A stretch of DNA of 64,000 nt, from the NCBI GenBank assembly GCA_016711225.1, contig JADJTK010000034.1, positions 6,327 through 70,326 of the forward strand, read 5' to 3'. The notes under the pieces were generated by a model. The model was given only the letters and a program-made list of their open reading frames with translations. It had not been told where the DNA came from and searched no databases. Shown here piece after piece: positions 53,308-62,285 of the stretch. This DNA comes from Opitutaceae bacterium. GTDB lineage: Bacteria; Verrucomicrobiota; Verrucomicrobiia; Opitutales; Opitutaceae. Both the position numbers and the translations under genes were made by a program. How positions within the stretch are numbered: position 1 is the stretch's first letter; each line of letters opens with the position of its first letter.

Positions 53308-55985
53308 TCGCGATCTTTCAACGGTTTGTCTGCCGCCTGCGAGCCGTCTTCAACAAGCCCGCGCTCGACGCCGACTTTAGCGAGGAACTCGCGCAGCACC
53401 TCGAAGCCGCCATCGCGGACAATATCCGAGCTGGCATGACACCTGATGAAGCCCGGCGGAAGGCTCACATCGGGCTCGGGGGCGTTGAGCAGATCCGTGA
53501 GTTGCACCGCGAAGCGCGCGGCTTGCCCTCGTTGGAGAACCTTGCGCGCGACATTCGCTTCAGCATGCGCATGCTGTGTAAGTCCCCCGGGGTCACTGTC
53601 GTCGCGGTCGCGACCCTTGCCCTGGGCATAGGCATGAACACAGCCATGTTTTCGATGCTCAACGGACTGCTGCTGCGTCCGCTTTCGTTTTCCCAAGTCG
53701 GCGAGCTTTTCCGACTCGATCGCAACACACCAGACGAGTCCCGTGGGAATCATGCGGCGGATAATTTTTTCGACATTCGCGCGGCGAGTGTCGATGTCGC
53801 GGAAATCGCGGGGCTGATGTCATGGGGCATGAGCCTCGACCCGGTTGACGGAGCGCCTGAGATCGTGCCGGTCGCGCGGGTCACAGCCAATTTCTTCGAT
53901 GTGCTTCGGGTGGCGCCGCTGTATGGACGGACGTTTCGCGCCGAGGAGGAAGTGCTCAGGCAGAACGATGTGATTGCGATCAGCCATGAGTACTGGCTCA
54001 AGCGCTTCGGCGGACGGAAGGATGCGGTCGGCAGCATGGTGCGGCTGGACAAGAGGTCGGTGGAAATCGTTGCGGTCATGCCGCCGCTTGCCGACGTGAA
54101 CCGCATCGCGACCGGCCAGAACTTTCCGGAGCCGTTCGCGATTTACACTCCCGTCGGATTTTTCGAGTACGAGCGCAACATGCGGGACGGGGGCAGCGTG
54201 CAGATCTTCGGCCGCCTGCTCCCGGGAGTCGGGCTCGGGCAGGCTCAAGCGCGTTTCAACACCATCGCGGCGGATCTCGCCCGGCGTTTTCCCGATGGCA
54301 ACCGCGATGCGGTGGAGGCGGTGCGAACGTTGCAGTCCACCGTGCTGCGCGGTTCCGACCGCACGATCACGTTCCTGTTGATCGGACTGTCGGGCTTCGT
54401 GCTGCTCATCGCCTGCGCGAACCTGGCCAACCTGCTTCTGGCGCGATCGATGGCGCGGGCGCGTGAGTTTTCGATTTGCGCGGCGCTCGGGGCTTCGCGC
54501 GCGCAACTCATCCGGCCGATCGTGGCGGAGTGCCTGCTGCTGACGGGAACGGGGATGGCGGCGTCACTGTTCGTGGTGTTTGGAACGTCCCGGTGGCTGG
54601 CGCATCGGTTCGGCAATCCGTCTGTGGCGGTCGACTTTTCGCCCGACGCGCGCGTGCTGGCCTTCGCCTGCGCGACGGCGTTGGTCACGGCGCTGTTGTT
54701 TGCGCTCGCGCCCGCGTGGTGGGTTTCGCGGCGCTCACCCACCGACGCACTCAAGAGTGACTCGCGCAGCATGACGGGCGACCGTTCTCAGCGGGGGATC
54801 CGCGAATGGTTGATCGTGGGGCAATTTGCGCTGGCGCTGCTCCTGTTGGCCGGTGCGGGCGTGTTTATCCGTGGCATAGAACGGCTGCGGCATCACGACC
54901 TCGGCTGGCAGCCCGAGCCTCTGGTGACCGCGACGCTCAACATGCAGGACGAGCGTGTCGGCTGGGGGCCGGCGCGGGCCCAATTCCACGCCGGCTTGCG
55001 CGAGAAGCTGCTCGCGATTGCGGGGGTGGACAACGCGGCGGTGAGCAATCACTCCCCGACACTGTATTCTAACACAAAACACGAGTTTCGGTTATGGAAT
55101 GGCGACCCTCGTGACACCGGTGGAGATTCCTTCATGGCGTACCAAAGCGTCGTGAGTCCGAGCTACTTCGACACCGTCGGCATACGGCTGCTCCGTGGAC
55201 GCAATTTCAACGAACACGACCACACCCGCTCGCGTTGGGTGGCGCTGATCGGCGAGACAATGGCCGGGCAGATGTTTCCAGGGCAGGATCCGATCGGGCA
55301 ACGGATCGGTTACTTCGCGGGCGCGGGAAACTGGGTCTGGTTGGAAATCGTCGGCCTGGTGGCGGACACGCGGCCGATCGAAGCACGGCCGAGCGACATT
55401 CGATACGAGGTGTATCAACCTTACGCGCAGCGCACCTGGGAAGTCATGACGCTTTTGGTAAGAGCGAAGACCCCGGAACTCGCCCCGGCGCTGGTCGAGC
55501 CGATCCGTCGGACCGTTACCGATTTTAATCCGAATCTTGCAATGTATCGTGTGCTGCCGATGGCGACCTTGATCGAAGAACAGACGCAGGTGTGGGAAAC
55601 CATCAATCAGTTGTTGCTGCTATTCGCCGGGCTTGGCCTGTCGCTGGCCGGGCTCGGCGTCTATGCGGTGGTTGCCCGAACGATCGCGCAACGCACGGGT
55701 GAGTTCGGCATCCGCATGGCGCTGGGCGCTCAGGCTCGCGATATTCTCGGTCTCGTCTTCGGCGCGAACCTGCGCACGGCCCTCCTCGGGGCGGGGGTCG
55801 GCGTGATCGGAGCGCTCGTGCTCGCCCGTTATCTGGCGAGCGCGCTGCCGGTGTTTGCGGAGGGCAACGGGCCGGTGCTGGTCGCGGCGGTCGGAGTTCT
55901 GCTCCTCGTGGCGCTGGTCGCATGCCTGCTGCCCGCGCGGCGGGCGACGCGAATCGATCCCGTGGAGGCGCTGCGTACCGAATGA
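53304..55985 (+). CDS. ABC transporter permease, duplicated-permease (ADOP) family
   Basis: A 893-aa protein (GTG start). The N-terminal 80 residues are a soluble region (VFNKPALDADFSEELAQHLE) typical of ADOP proteins. Then two copies of an FtsX/MacB-like permease follow: helix VTVVAVATLALGIGMNTAMF, periplasmic domain, three helices around TITFLLIGLSGFVLLIACAN, then a second set starting REWLIVGQFALALLLLAGAG and ending LAGLGVYAVVARTIAQRTGE plus LLVALVACLLPARRATRIDP. Substrate unknown and no adjacent ATPase. Codon choice is less C-rich at third positions than in flanking core genes, consistent with transfer. Confidence 0.9.
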   Translation: MIAIFQRFVCRLRAVFNKPALDADFSEELAQHLEAAIADNIRAGMTPDEARRKAHIGLGGVEQIRELHREARGLPSLENLARDIRFSMRMLCKSPGVTVVAVATLALGIGMNTAMFSMLNGLLLRPLSFSQVGELFRLDRNTPDESRGNHAADNFFDIRAASVDVAEIAGLMSWGMSLDPVDGAPEIVPVARVTANFFDVLRVAPLYGRTFRAEEEVLRQNDVIAISHEYWLKRFGGRKDAVGSMVRLDKRSVEIVAVMPPLADVNRIATGQNFPEPFAIYTPVGFFEYERNMRDGGSVQIFGRLLPGVGLGQAQARFNTIAADLARRFPDGNRDAVEAVRTLQSTVLRGSDRTITFLLIGLSGFVLLIACANLANLLLARSMARAREFSICAALGASRAQLIRPIVAECLLLTGTGMAASLFVVFGTSRWLAHRFGNPSVAVDFSPDARVLAFACATALVTALLFALAPAWWVSRRSPTDALKSDSRSMTGDRSQRGIREWLIVGQFALALLLLAGAGVFIRGIERLRHHDLGWQPEPLVTATLNMQDERVGWGPARAQFHAGLREKLLAIAGVDNAAVSNHSPTLYSNTKHEFRLWNGDPRDTGGDSFMAYQSVVSPSYFDTVGIRLLRGRNFNEHDHTRSRWVALIGETMAGQMFPGQDPIGQRIGYFAGAGNWVWLEIVGLVADTRPIEARPSDIRYEVYQPYAQRTWEVMTLLVRAKTPELAPALVEPIRRTVTDFNPNLAMYRVLPMATLIEEQTQVWETINQLLLLFAGLGLSLAGLGVYAVVARTIAQRTGEFGIRMALGAQARDILGLVFGANLRTALLGAGVGVIGALVLARYLASALPVFAEGNGPVLVAAVGVLLLVALVACLLPARRATRIDPVEALRTE

Positions 55986-56318
55986 CGCGCCTCGCGCTGG
56001 CGTATTTTTCAACCACGCATGTTAAGCACGAAGTTCGGAACCTTGAGACGAGGTTGGTCGCCAGTGGAAAGATTTGCCCGATAATCAGAATCCCGGAAAC
56101 GCGGTTTTCATAGGGAAAACCTATGGAAACAAAATGGAAAGATTTGCAGGCTTTCCTTAGCTTAGCTCTCAGAGGAGAGCCGGTCGCAAAATGGCTGCCC
56201 GGCCTGGATTCGAACCAGGACTAGGTGAGTCAAAGTTTCAGCCTTGTGGCTTCGCTTGTTTTCGCTCTTTGTATCTAAGCACCTCACGAAACCGCTACTT
56301 ACGAGAGAGAACCGAAAG
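55986..56318. other. Junction stretch: permease end, att site and integrase leader (333 bp)
   Basis: It holds a direct repeat TGGAAAGATTTGC at 56065-56077 and 56135-56147 (70 bp apart), a small hairpin CATAGG-gaaaa-CCTATG at 56109-56125, and the left att repeat at 56192-56236. No gene. The direct repeats beside att are candidates for integrase or accessory-protein binding sites. Confidence 0.5.
56192..56236. repeat. attL: 45-bp copy of the tRNA-Gln(UUG) 3' end
   Basis: It is identical over 45 bp to 63686-63730, which is the 3' part of tRNA-Gln(UUG) on the minus strand. After AAAGT the two copies diverge (TTCAGCC here, CACCTGTG in the tRNA), so this copy lacks the tRNA 5' half and is the displaced remnant. 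Confidence 0.92.
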
Positions 56319-57689
56319 ATGAAAGCGAAGCCAAGCGAAGGCGAAAAGAGCGTTGAGAACGAAAAAAACCGGACACAAACCGGACACAGCCGCGCCGGGA
56401 GGGCCCCGAAGACGTCGGTGGATTTCTGGAAAACGAAGGTCCGTCCGCGTGTTATTCGGGGCGAAGAGACGGCCGAACTCTACGTGCGCTTCTTCGAAGC
56501 AGAGCGTGAAGCGTGGATCTGCCTGGACACCGCCAACCAGGTGAAGGCCGCCGCCGCCGCCCGCGATCATTGGGTACGGATGAAGGCCATCGGCCTGCCT
56601 GCGCTACTTGCCGAGCTGGCGCCCGACAAGAAGCCGACGAAGACCGCCACGGTGGGCGAGGCCATCGCGGCCGCGGAGAAGCTGGCCATCGTGCGCCCCG
56701 TCTCGTTCCTCGGCTGCGCCAAGAAGCTGCGCCAGATCGCCGGCGAGATCGCCGGAATCGAGCGCCCGAAGAAGGCGACCTCGTGGAATAGCGAAGAGGC
56801 CGCAGCGTGGCGCGCGAGGCTCGACGCCGTCCCGCTCAGTCGGTTGACCGCCGAGGCCGCCAACAAATGGAAAGCCGAGCGCATCGCCGCCCACAGTGGC
56901 GACCCGGTCAAACGCCGCTCCGCCACCGTCACCGCCGACGCTATCCTACGCATGGCGCGCGCCGTGTTCAGCGAGAAGATCCTCGCCGCCGGGCTGGGGA
57001 AGGTTGTCAACCTGCCCACCCCCCTGCCCTTCGCTGGCGTCGCCTACGGCAAGAGCACCCGCCGCTTCGTGTCTTCGGTCGACCCTGCCGGCCTGTTCGC
57101 TTCCGCCCGTGCGGACCTCGAGGCCAAACACCCCCAGCAATTCCTGGCCTTCTGCCTCTGCTTGCTCGCCGGCCTGCGCCGCTCCGAAGCGGACCGATTG
57201 ACCTGGGCCCAGGTGGATCTGCCCGGCTCCGTCATCAAGATCCACGCCACCGAGTATTTCGAGCCGAAGTCGGAAGAGGCGGGGCGCGAGATCGACCTAG
57301 ACGAGGCCGCCGTCGAGATCCTGCGCCGCGCCAAGTCCGACACCCCCGACCCGATCTTCGTGCTCAAGGGCTCTGCGCCAAGATCGCAGAACTCGGCCGC
57401 CCCGAGCTACCGCGCCGACGCCGCACCGCACCGGACATGGGAGCAGCTCATCGCGTGGCTGGCGACGAAGGGTATTGACGACGGGAAGCCGATCCACGTC
57501 CTGCGCAAACTCGCCGGCTCGCTCGTGTTCCAGTCGCATGGCATCGAACAGGCCCGCGGCTTCCTCGGGCATGGTGATGTTTCAACGACAAGCCGCTCCT
57601 ACATCGCCAAGACGCGCAAGGTGACGATTTCGCTGGCGCCACCTGAGGACGAGGTTGCGGCCGAGCGGGCGAAAGGGGGCGCGAAATGA
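56319..57689 (+). CDS. Tyrosine-type site-specific recombinase/integrase
   Basis: A 456-aa integrase starting MKAKPSEGEKSVENEKNRTQ. The N-terminal arm and core-binding parts (to about 270) include WKTKVRPRVIRGEETAELYV. The catalytic domain has the first Arg in LLAGLRRSEADRLTW, the His/Arg box in KPIHVLRKLAGSLV, the LGH of ARGFLGHGDVSTTSRSY and the nucleophile Tyr in SRSYIAKTRK. It integrates the element at the tRNA-Gln 3' end. It starts 83 bp from attL, as expected. The ATG at 56319 is preferred to an upstream frame from 56244 that overlaps the att side. Confidence 0.92.
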   Translation: MKAKPSEGEKSVENEKNRTQTGHSRAGRAPKTSVDFWKTKVRPRVIRGEETAELYVRFFEAEREAWICLDTANQVKAAAAARDHWVRMKAIGLPALLAELAPDKKPTKTATVGEAIAAAEKLAIVRPVSFLGCAKKLRQIAGEIAGIERPKKATSWNSEEAAAWRARLDAVPLSRLTAEAANKWKAERIAAHSGDPVKRRSATVTADAILRMARAVFSEKILAAGLGKVVNLPTPLPFAGVAYGKSTRRFVSSVDPAGLFASARADLEAKHPQQFLAFCLCLLAGLRRSEADRLTWAQVDLPGSVIKIHATEYFEPKSEEAGREIDLDEAAVEILRRAKSDTPDPIFVLKGSAPRSQNSAAPSYRADAAPHRTWEQLIAWLATKGIDDGKPIHVLRKLAGSLVFQSHGIEQARGFLGHGDVSTTSRSYIAKTRKVTISLAPPEDEVAAERAKGGAK

Positions 57690-58354
57690 AAACCAAAGCA
57701 CAAGGGCGTCCGGGACCGACAACGAAGCTTCGCCGGATCTGGGGAACAATCGAGGACCGGGAGATCGCGGATGAATGGATTAAGAAGGGCCGTGCCCAAT
57801 GGCTGAAGAAGCTCGCAAAGGACCTTGGCGTCCCCAATTGCGAAACTACGCCGATGGGTGTCGATGAAGTCCGATGGCTGACGGGATTCACGGTGGAGCC
57901 ACAGCGCCTTGGCGGTGGCGGGCGCCCAATAGTTGGGGATCCTTCATCTTGGGAGGGCGGTTACAGCGTCCCGTGCCGCCCTCTCCCCTCGGATCAAAAG
58001 ATCACTAAACAGGAGTTCTTGGACTCACACTGGCCCGCGGCATCACGCGAATTGGCGTTGAAATTCACATACCTATTCGTGACGTTTCCCGATGAGGCTG
58101 CCGCGCTTTGGTCCTATGCGCGCGTCCGGTGGGTGAAGCTAGCAAACCACCCGCAAGCTCGCGCCCGCTATATGGTCCGAAGCATGCATTTCGTGGCTGG
58201 CATGATGCACGAGGCTCCACCTGAAGCCAAGGAAGTCGCGGCGGCGGTTGAGAAACGATTCGGAGTGAAATGCCCGGTTCACACTGTCGCGGACGCGATC
58301 GAGGAAAGAGCAAGTTTTCATCTCGGGAAAATGATAGGAGAATCTCCCGAGTAG
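57686..58354 (+). CDS. Element-encoded protein of unknown function, 222 aa
   Basis: It is translationally coupled to the integrase (ATGA overlap). The protein is soluble and basic at the start (MKTKAQGRPGPTTKLRRIWG) and mostly helical (EIADEWIKKGRAQWLKKLAK, AASRELALKFTYLFVTFPDE, ARYMVRSMHFVAGMMHEAPP). The middle has a Gly-rich turn and PVGDPSSWEGG-like segment (read as PIVGDPSSWEGGYSVP). No motif of a nuclease, toxin, capsid or helicase is visible. The frame is intact, unlike several neighbours, so it may be under selection. An accessory or cargo role is possible. Confidence 0.75.
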   Translation: MKTKAQGRPGPTTKLRRIWGTIEDREIADEWIKKGRAQWLKKLAKDLGVPNCETTPMGVDEVRWLTGFTVEPQRLGGGGRPIVGDPSSWEGGYSVPCRPLPSDQKITKQEFLDSHWPAASRELALKFTYLFVTFPDEAAALWSYARVRWVKLANHPQARARYMVRSMHFVAGMMHEAPPEAKEVAAAVEKRFGVKCPVHTVADAIEERASFHLGKMIGESPE

Positions 58355-58416
58355 GTAAATTGTGAGTATAGCGAAAGGGAGCCACGGTATGCACAGCGGA
58401 AGGCCGCTTTGCATAC

Positions 58417-58623
58417 ATGACAACCGAAGCCACCACACAAACCACCGACCGACTGATCGACTTTCGGGAGACGAATCAAATCCTCTCCCTGCGCTGCAAG
58501 ACAGCGCATACAGTTCTAGGATACGCGCGCCGCGGACTGATTGAACAGGTCCGGCTCTCCTCGCGGACCTACCGCTATACGCTCTCCAGCGTGATGCGGT
58601 TGGCGAAAGGCGGTGCCGCTTGA
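58417..58623 (+). CDS. AlpA/excisionase-like small DNA-binding protein, 68 aa
   Basis: MTTEATTQTTDRLIDFRETN followed by QILSLRCKTAHTVLGYARRG and LIEQVRLSSRTYRYTLSSVM fits the short winged helix of AlpA/Xis proteins (recognition helix near TAHTVLGYA, then a basic strand). Such proteins direct excision or activate the integrase promoter. Its position between integrase and replication genes agrees. Confidence 0.7.
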   Translation: MTTEATTQTTDRLIDFRETNQILSLRCKTAHTVLGYARRGLIEQVRLSSRTYRYTLSSVMRLAKGGAA

Positions 58624-58829
58624 AGCATATCCGCCTGCACCGCATGAGCGGCAGCACCCGCGCCAAGCTCGACCGTCTCACCGCCGAGCGCCACAGCGCC
58701 CACCCGCGCGCCGAGGTTGAACGCCTCCGCCTGGCAGGCGTGCGTGGCATCTGGGGTAAGTCCGCGAAAGAGCGGTCCATCGAACACCGGGCCCGAGTTT
58801 ATGGGAAAGGCCGCCGTGGCTCCCGCTGA
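58620..58829 (+). CDS. Small basic hypothetical protein, 69 aa
   Basis: It begins at a TTG overlapping the previous stop (TTGA). It is rich in Arg and His (RLHRMSGSTRAKLDRLTAER, GKSAKERSIEHRARVYGKGR). No family recognised. The overlap at both ends with neighbours suggests an operon of small genes. Confidence 0.5.
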   Translation: MKHIRLHRMSGSTRAKLDRLTAERHSAHPRAEVERLRLAGVRGIWGKSAKERSIEHRARVYGKGRRGSR

Positions 58830-58980
58830 AGACGATCTGCGTGATATGCACGAGGACGTGCTGGCGGAGCCGACGCTCCCGCTCTCCGTCGCCGAGCACC
58901 TCGATGCCGCGCGCCTGGCACGGGAGAAACGCGAGCGCGCCATGCGTGTCCTACTCGGTGACCTGGAGGTGCCGGAATGA
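58801..58980 (+). CDS. Small acidic hypothetical protein, 59 aa
   Basis: MGKAAVAPAEDDLRDMHEDV then a helix SVAEHLDAARLAREKRERAM. The ATG at 58801 lies within the end of the previous gene and the stop overlaps the helicase start (ATGA at 58977-58980). Unknown function. Confidence 0.5.
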   Translation: MGKAAVAPAEDDLRDMHEDVLAEPTLPLSVAEHLDAARLAREKRERAMRVLLGDLEVPE

Positions 58981-60671
58981 TCGCCGCCCCCATCGCCGAT
59001 ACGAGCGCCGAGGCCCAGGTTGCCGGCTGGTTGCTCAACTGCGACGGCAACCCGAGGACTGGCAGAAGGCCGCCGACCTCACCGCACCACTTTGCCGGCG
59101 ACATGCTCTCGCGTGACGTGTTCGCGGCATCGCTCAAGCTACGACGCGAAGGGAAGCACGTCGGGATGGTGTCAGTGGGCGAAGTACTGCGCGGCCACCG
59201 CACGCCGGCCGAGATCAACAGCATTTCCGATACCGCCCCCACCTCCGCCTACTTCGCGGACTCGGTCGCGACTCTTCGCGAGATGCACCACCGGCGGCAG
59301 GTGCGCGCCTGGGGCTTGCGTCTTGTGGAGACGGCCGAGACGGGCGAGGGCATCGCCGACGTGGTTTCCGGGATCGCTGGCATGGAGGAGGGCACCGGCC
59401 CCGAGTCTTTGTCCTCCCGTATGGATGGGCGCCTGTTCTCGCGCGCCAAACGCCCACCAGAGGCCGTGCCGCGGTTCACCCTGGGCGACGTCGGTATCTG
59501 TACGCCAGGAAACATCACGGCGATTTCTGCGGCCGTGAAGTCGGGCAAGTCCTCATTCATCGGCGCCATGCTCGCGGCCGTCATGACGCCAGACCCCGAG
59601 GGCGTGGACTGCCTGGGCGTCACCGCTCGCAACCCGGACGGGTTCGCCCTCGTGCACCTGGACACAGAGCAGAGCATCGCCGACCACTGGGCGATGATCG
59701 ACCGGGCCCTGCGGCGCGCCAACGTCGACCAGGAACCGGAGTGGCTCCGCTCCTACTGTGTGAGCGGATTCAGTCTCCATGACGTCCGCGGGACCATGAC
59801 ACGGGCCACGGAATCCGCCCGCCGTCAGTTCGAGGAGTGTTCGCCGTGATGCTCGACGGAGTCGCCGACCTCGTGGCCGACGTGAACGACCCGGAGAATG
59901 CAACGCTTCGTGGCCAGCCCGCACGGTGCCGCCATCGAATACGGTTGCCCGATCATCGGCGTGATTCACTTGAACCCCGGCGCCGACAAGACGCGCGGCC
60001 ACCTCGGATCCCAGCTCGAGAGAAAGTCGGAGACCAACCTCCGCCTGGACAAGGAGGGCGACATCACCGTCGTCTGGTCGGAGAAGAACCGGAAGGGCTC
60101 CATCCTCAAGGACCATGGCCCGCGGTTCACCTGGTCGACTGAGGCCGGGATGCACGTCTCCACTGCCACGGTTGGAGCCACGAAGAAGGACCACAAACGC
60201 GCCAAACTGCGCGAGATCGCTGAGGGCATTTTACTGCCAACCGGGAAGCGTGAACTGCCATACGGCGAATTCCTCACTGCCATCGTCAAGGCCGAGAGCG
60301 TTTCGGCAGGGGCTGCGCGTCACCGTTTTGACGCCATGAAGGAGGCCGGCGCCATAGGTAAAACCGGGTTCGATTGTGGGGCTTGCGGCATGACACTGCC
60401 ACACTGCCAAACTACTGCCAAACTACTGCCACCTGGCACCCTACTGCCAGTACTGCCAGCGCCTATATGTATAGGCGCAGCAGTGGCAGTGGGTGTTTCG
60501 GCACTCCTCAGACACTCCAAACCATCCCGAAACGACGTCTGCCCGGTCTGCTGGACTCGTGGCCGATTCGTTCCGCTCCAGGCCGGCCGATGCCCGACGT
60601 GCGGGTGGGGTGGAGAGTATCCTTGGCCCAACCCAGCCCGCAGGGTCCGCGCAGGCTCGGTTCGTCCCTGA
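58977..60671 (+). pseudogene. DnaB/RepA-type replicative helicase (AAA/RecA-fold), multiple frame disruptions
   Basis: The N-terminal part (EAQVAGWLLNCDG, DMLSRDVFAASLKLRREGK) resembles the DnaB N-domain. Walker A is AISAAVKSGKSSFIGA near residue 185, and the Walker B strand FAVMLDGVADLVADVNDP lies in another frame. GCPIIGVIHLNPGADKTRGH and LGSQLERKSETNLRLDKEGD complete the RecA-like core. Reading needs shifts near 59060 (one base lost), 59095 (one extra), 59838 (one lost) and 59897 (two lost). After the core, the frame runs through the iteron tract and ends in a CPVCWTRGRFVPLQAGRCPT zinc-ribbon-like segment. It presumably unwinds the origin of the excised element. Either degraded or a poor consensus. 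Confidence 0.75.
60395..60490. repeat. Six ACTGCCA iterons plus palindrome: candidate replication origin
   Basis: ACTGCCA occurs at 60395, 60403, 60414, 60425, 60443 and 60452 in direct orientation. Next comes a perfect palindrome GCGCCTATA-TG-TATAGGCGC (60459-60478) and an inverted TGGCAGT at 60484-60490. Short direct repeats beside an AT-centred palindrome next to a helicase gene look like an iteron origin. It lies in the 3' part of the helicase frame. Confidence 0.6.
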
Positions 60672-60724
60672 TCGCGAACAAAAAACCAAGAAACGCGCCA
60701 ATCGGCACAATTTGCCCGCCTGAA

Positions 60725-61027
60725 ATGACCTCCGAAACTCTCAGTTCCGCCCTGTTATGGTGCCGCGATGCCCGCACCGTGCGCACCAGCGCCAACCGGC
60801 TGGCCATCGTGACCTGGTTGCTCGGGTACGACACCGACCGCCTCCCGACACCCTCCGCGCTCGCCGATGACCTCGGATTTCCCGGCAGGCCGTAGGCGCT
60901 CAGGGGTTGACGACCTCAAGGCATGGTTACGCTCTACAGCACCGACCCCGAGGCCCGCGGAAGTTGACGCCGAGGACTACACTAGAGAGGGGCGCGACTG
61001 CCCTCGAAAACCAACTACAGAACCGTC
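60725..61027 (+). pseudogene. Small helix-turn-helix protein, frame-disrupted
   Basis: MTSETLSSALLWCRDARTVR starts an intact run of 46 residues to PTPSALADDLG. Restoring one base near 60880 continues ISRQAVGAQ, completing a textbook HTH (ALADDLGISRQAVGAQ). A second base near 60897 continues GVDDLKAWLRSTAPTPRPAE and on toward the next start. So two single-base losses interrupt a regulator of about 100 aa. The end is uncertain and is set here to the next gene. Confidence 0.5.
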
Positions 61028-61613
61028 ATGGCCAATATCTACCACACCGAAGACGAGGGCTTTTCGACCGTCGCCCAGGGAAACTTGTTTCCCTCGCCGA
61101 CTGCAAAATCACCACCGAACAGGTGGAGTCCGTGAAAGCCTCTTACGCCAAGTACCTCTCGCTGATCGCGAAGCAGTCGGAATACACTTTCGACCAAGCC
61201 GGCATTGACCACGCCGCGGCCGTCGCCGAGGCCAAGAAGGCACTCGACCTCGACGCTCTCGAAGAGCTCGGGGGGCAGGAGGGCAGGGACAACTTCCGCC
61301 GCAAATACCGCGCCGTGGCCGCCGCCCTCAATGAGGCCATCCACGAGGAGGGGCACCGCGGAATCCTCGAGAACCTCGACGCGATCAAGGCCGTCTCCAA
61401 GGCCGTCACCGAGGCCGCCCGCAAGATCGTCGCCGCCGAGCAACAAACCGCCATGAAGCTTGGCATTCCCTACGTCGCCAGCAGTGGCGCCGCCACCGCT
61501 CGCAAGACCGCGAAATGCTACCGGCAGGCCGTTGACGATGCCGTGCAGAACGGCGGCGGAATGCGCGAGCTCTTCGCCGGACTCATCAAGGACGTGGAGG
61601 GCTTGAGCAATGA
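61028..61613 (+). pseudogene. Helical hypothetical protein, about 195 aa after correction of two one-base losses
   Basis: It starts MANIYHTEDEGFSTVAQG; a missing base at 61080 (cagggaaacttg) gives KLVSLADCKITTEQVESVKA, then YAKYLSLIAKQSEYTFDQAG and a long Ala-rich helical body. A second loss near 61605 would bring the frame to the TGA at 61611, forming an ATGA overlap with the next gene. The corrected length is exactly divisible by three. Function unknown. Confidence 0.5.
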
Positions 61614-61975
61614 CCCCCTATCAATTCACCACCAAGCTCGCCGAGCTCGAGATCCGCTGGCGCGCTCAGGGTTACCCGCCGACGTCGAAGGTGCCGCGGG
61701 AGACGCTCGCGGACCTCCGCAAGCTCTACGCCCGCAACTCTGTCGAAGCCTGCAAGCAGCTCACCACCGCGCTCAAGGCCGGCCGCCAGCCGAGTGCCGC
61801 CGAGCTCGAGCGGGCCACGAAGGCCGCCCCGCCCACCAAGAATCCGGCACCTGGCGCGCCCGCCGTCGTGACGCTCAAGAAGAAGCCGGTGGCCGCCGCC
61901 CAGGCCACCGCCAGCAGCGAACGGCCGGGCGAGTACCGGATCCGCGGCGTGTTCTCCCGCCCGATCCTCGCGTAA
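61610..61975 (+). CDS. Element-encoded hypothetical protein, 121 aa
   Basis: It starts MTPYQFTTKLAELEIRWRAQ, a helical N-terminus followed by PRETLADLRKLYARNSVEAC, a Pro/Ala/Lys linker and a C-terminal RPGEYRIRGVFSRPILA. The frame is intact. Its ATG overlaps the presumed stop of the previous gene. No family recognised; small basic-acidic pattern suggests a DNA-associated or virion-like accessory protein, without direct support. Confidence 0.6.
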   Translation: MTPYQFTTKLAELEIRWRAQGYPPTSKVPRETLADLRKLYARNSVEACKQLTTALKAGRQPSAAELERATKAAPPTKNPAPGAPAVVTLKKKPVAAAQATASSERPGEYRIRGVFSRPILA

Positions 61976-62066
61976 CCAATCTTCACTTCCGGCTGGGCAG
62001 GCGATGGCCCAGGCCGGTTTCGCAGTGCTGCCCGCCCCCTCGTTCATGGGGGGCGGGCCCAAACTT

Positions 62067-62092
62067 CCGGCCGAGTTGAGAGCCTCGGCCGG
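62067..62092. repeat. Hairpin CCGGCCGAG-ttgagagc-CTCGGCCGG
   Basis: A perfect 9-bp stem with an 8-nt loop, 14 bp before the terminator at 62106. Confidence 0.6.
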
Positions 62093-62105
62093 GTATTCAT
62101 AGGGG

Positions 62106-62141
62106 GCCCGCCTCGTGGCGAGAAACGCGAGGCGGGCTTTT
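62106..62141 (+). terminator. Intrinsic terminator ending the element's left operon
   Basis: GCCCGCCTCG (62106-62115) and CGAGGCGGGC (62128-62137) form a perfect 10-bp stem followed by TTTT. It closes the gene run that begins at the integrase or the small genes. Confidence 0.85.
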
Positions 62142-62285
62142 CATTTCCCGGCACCGCACTGGCGCAGCGTTGCGCACCGCGGGCCGATGCGACCCTACCG
62201 AGGGTGGATGGTGCGGAATTTCGGCTGAGGCCCGCAAACGCGATTTGGCGGGCCGGTGATGCCGGGCGGGTATCAGATGGGGGTG

